Assembly (NCBI GenBank): GCA_020846535.1
Contig: JADLDR010000139.1
Location: 1 to 60,596 of the forward strand
Direction of reading: 5' to 3'
Source: Armatimonadota bacterium
Lineage (GTDB): Bacteria > Armatimonadota > JADLDR01
Length of the DNA stretch: 60,596 nt
Below are positions 60,593-60,596 of the stretch, one piece after another. Numbering within the stretch: the first letter of the stretch is position 1; each line of letters starts with the position of its first letter. Under the pieces are notes generated by a model. That model had not been told where the DNA came from, ran no database searches, and saw only the letters and a program-made list of their open reading frames with translations. The translations under genes and the position numbers were made by a program.

Positions 60593-60596
60593 TCCA

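Noticed and set aside
1..60596. CRISPR arrays, rRNA, tRNA, tmRNA, SRP RNA and RNase P RNA
   Set aside because: No regular spacer-repeat arrays and none of the conserved RNA core sequences were recognised by eye in the intergenic regions; a covariance-model scan would be decisive.

Overview
The window is a GC-rich (roughly 60 %) bacterial chromosome segment that is densely coded on both strands, with many TTG and GTG starts behind good Shine-Dalgarno sites and clear sigma70-type promoters. The organism cannot be named from the sequence. The mixture suggests Armatimonadota or a close Terrabacteria relative: H-X9-DG type prepilin-like proteins, phytanoyl-CoA dioxygenase-family and PmoA-type proteins, sugar phosphate isomerase/epimerases, Gfo/Idh oxidoreductases, a DUF6785-like membrane protein, and a Firmicutes-like order rpsP-khpA-ylqD-rimM-trmD-rplS. 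This placement is an inference.

Region 1 (1-8.9 kb) is accessory. It holds the end of an IS3-type element, a VapBC-like toxin-antitoxin pair bracketed by two 85-bp direct repeats, an orphan trpF, a GH16 glycanase with a methyltransferase, a homocysteine methyltransferase, a Gfo/Idh oxidoreductase, a secreted glycosidase-like protein, an unrecognised 358-aa protein and a zinc-ribbon protein. Region 2 (9.2-16.2 kb) has folE, a LolD/FtsX/AttH export-type operon and a large polytopic membrane protein. Region 3 (16.2-20.2 kb) has a prepilin-like gene, a PhyH dioxygenase, a HEAT-repeat gene cut off by a decayed IS630-type element, and short dispersed palindromes.

Region 4 (20.2-33 kb) contains a carbohydrate cluster (esterase, PmoA-like, epimerase), nth, proS-mgtC, a small LuxR-type regulator, and a minus-strand run hom - GHMP sugar kinase - sugar-1-phosphate nucleotidyltransferase. 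A PepSY membrane protein and a second prepilin-like protein follow. Region 5 (33.1-39.9 kb) is a long minus-strand housekeeping operon for ribosome assembly, tRNA modification and protein export: ftsY-ffh-rpsP-khpA-ylqD-rimM-trmD-rplS-lepB-rnhB-yraN. Its own promoter is followed at once by a strong terminator-like hairpin.

Region 6 (40-51 kb) has a RibD-like reductase, an ABC exporter pair with a spermidine-synthase-like membrane protein, then rpmE-DUF1385-prfA-prmC-tsaC, and a Yip1 / ABC ATPase / CPBP-protease set. Region 7 (51-60.6 kb) has a GH127-like secreted protein, an SGNH hydrolase, an epimerase, a stand-alone Lrp/AsnC effector domain, trpD and a second, divergent trpF. It ends with a single-polypeptide fusion of dihydroorotate dehydrogenase B subunits (PyrD+PyrK), a nested palindromic element, a second PhyH gene, and a short terminal-inverted-repeat element at the window edge.

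The most notable items are the PyrD-PyrK fusion behind a perfect-consensus promoter, the two unequal trpF copies, the repeat-bracketed toxin-antitoxin module, the hairpin in the ftsY leader, and the Yip1/ABC/CPBP group. No CRISPR array, rRNA or tRNA was recognised.
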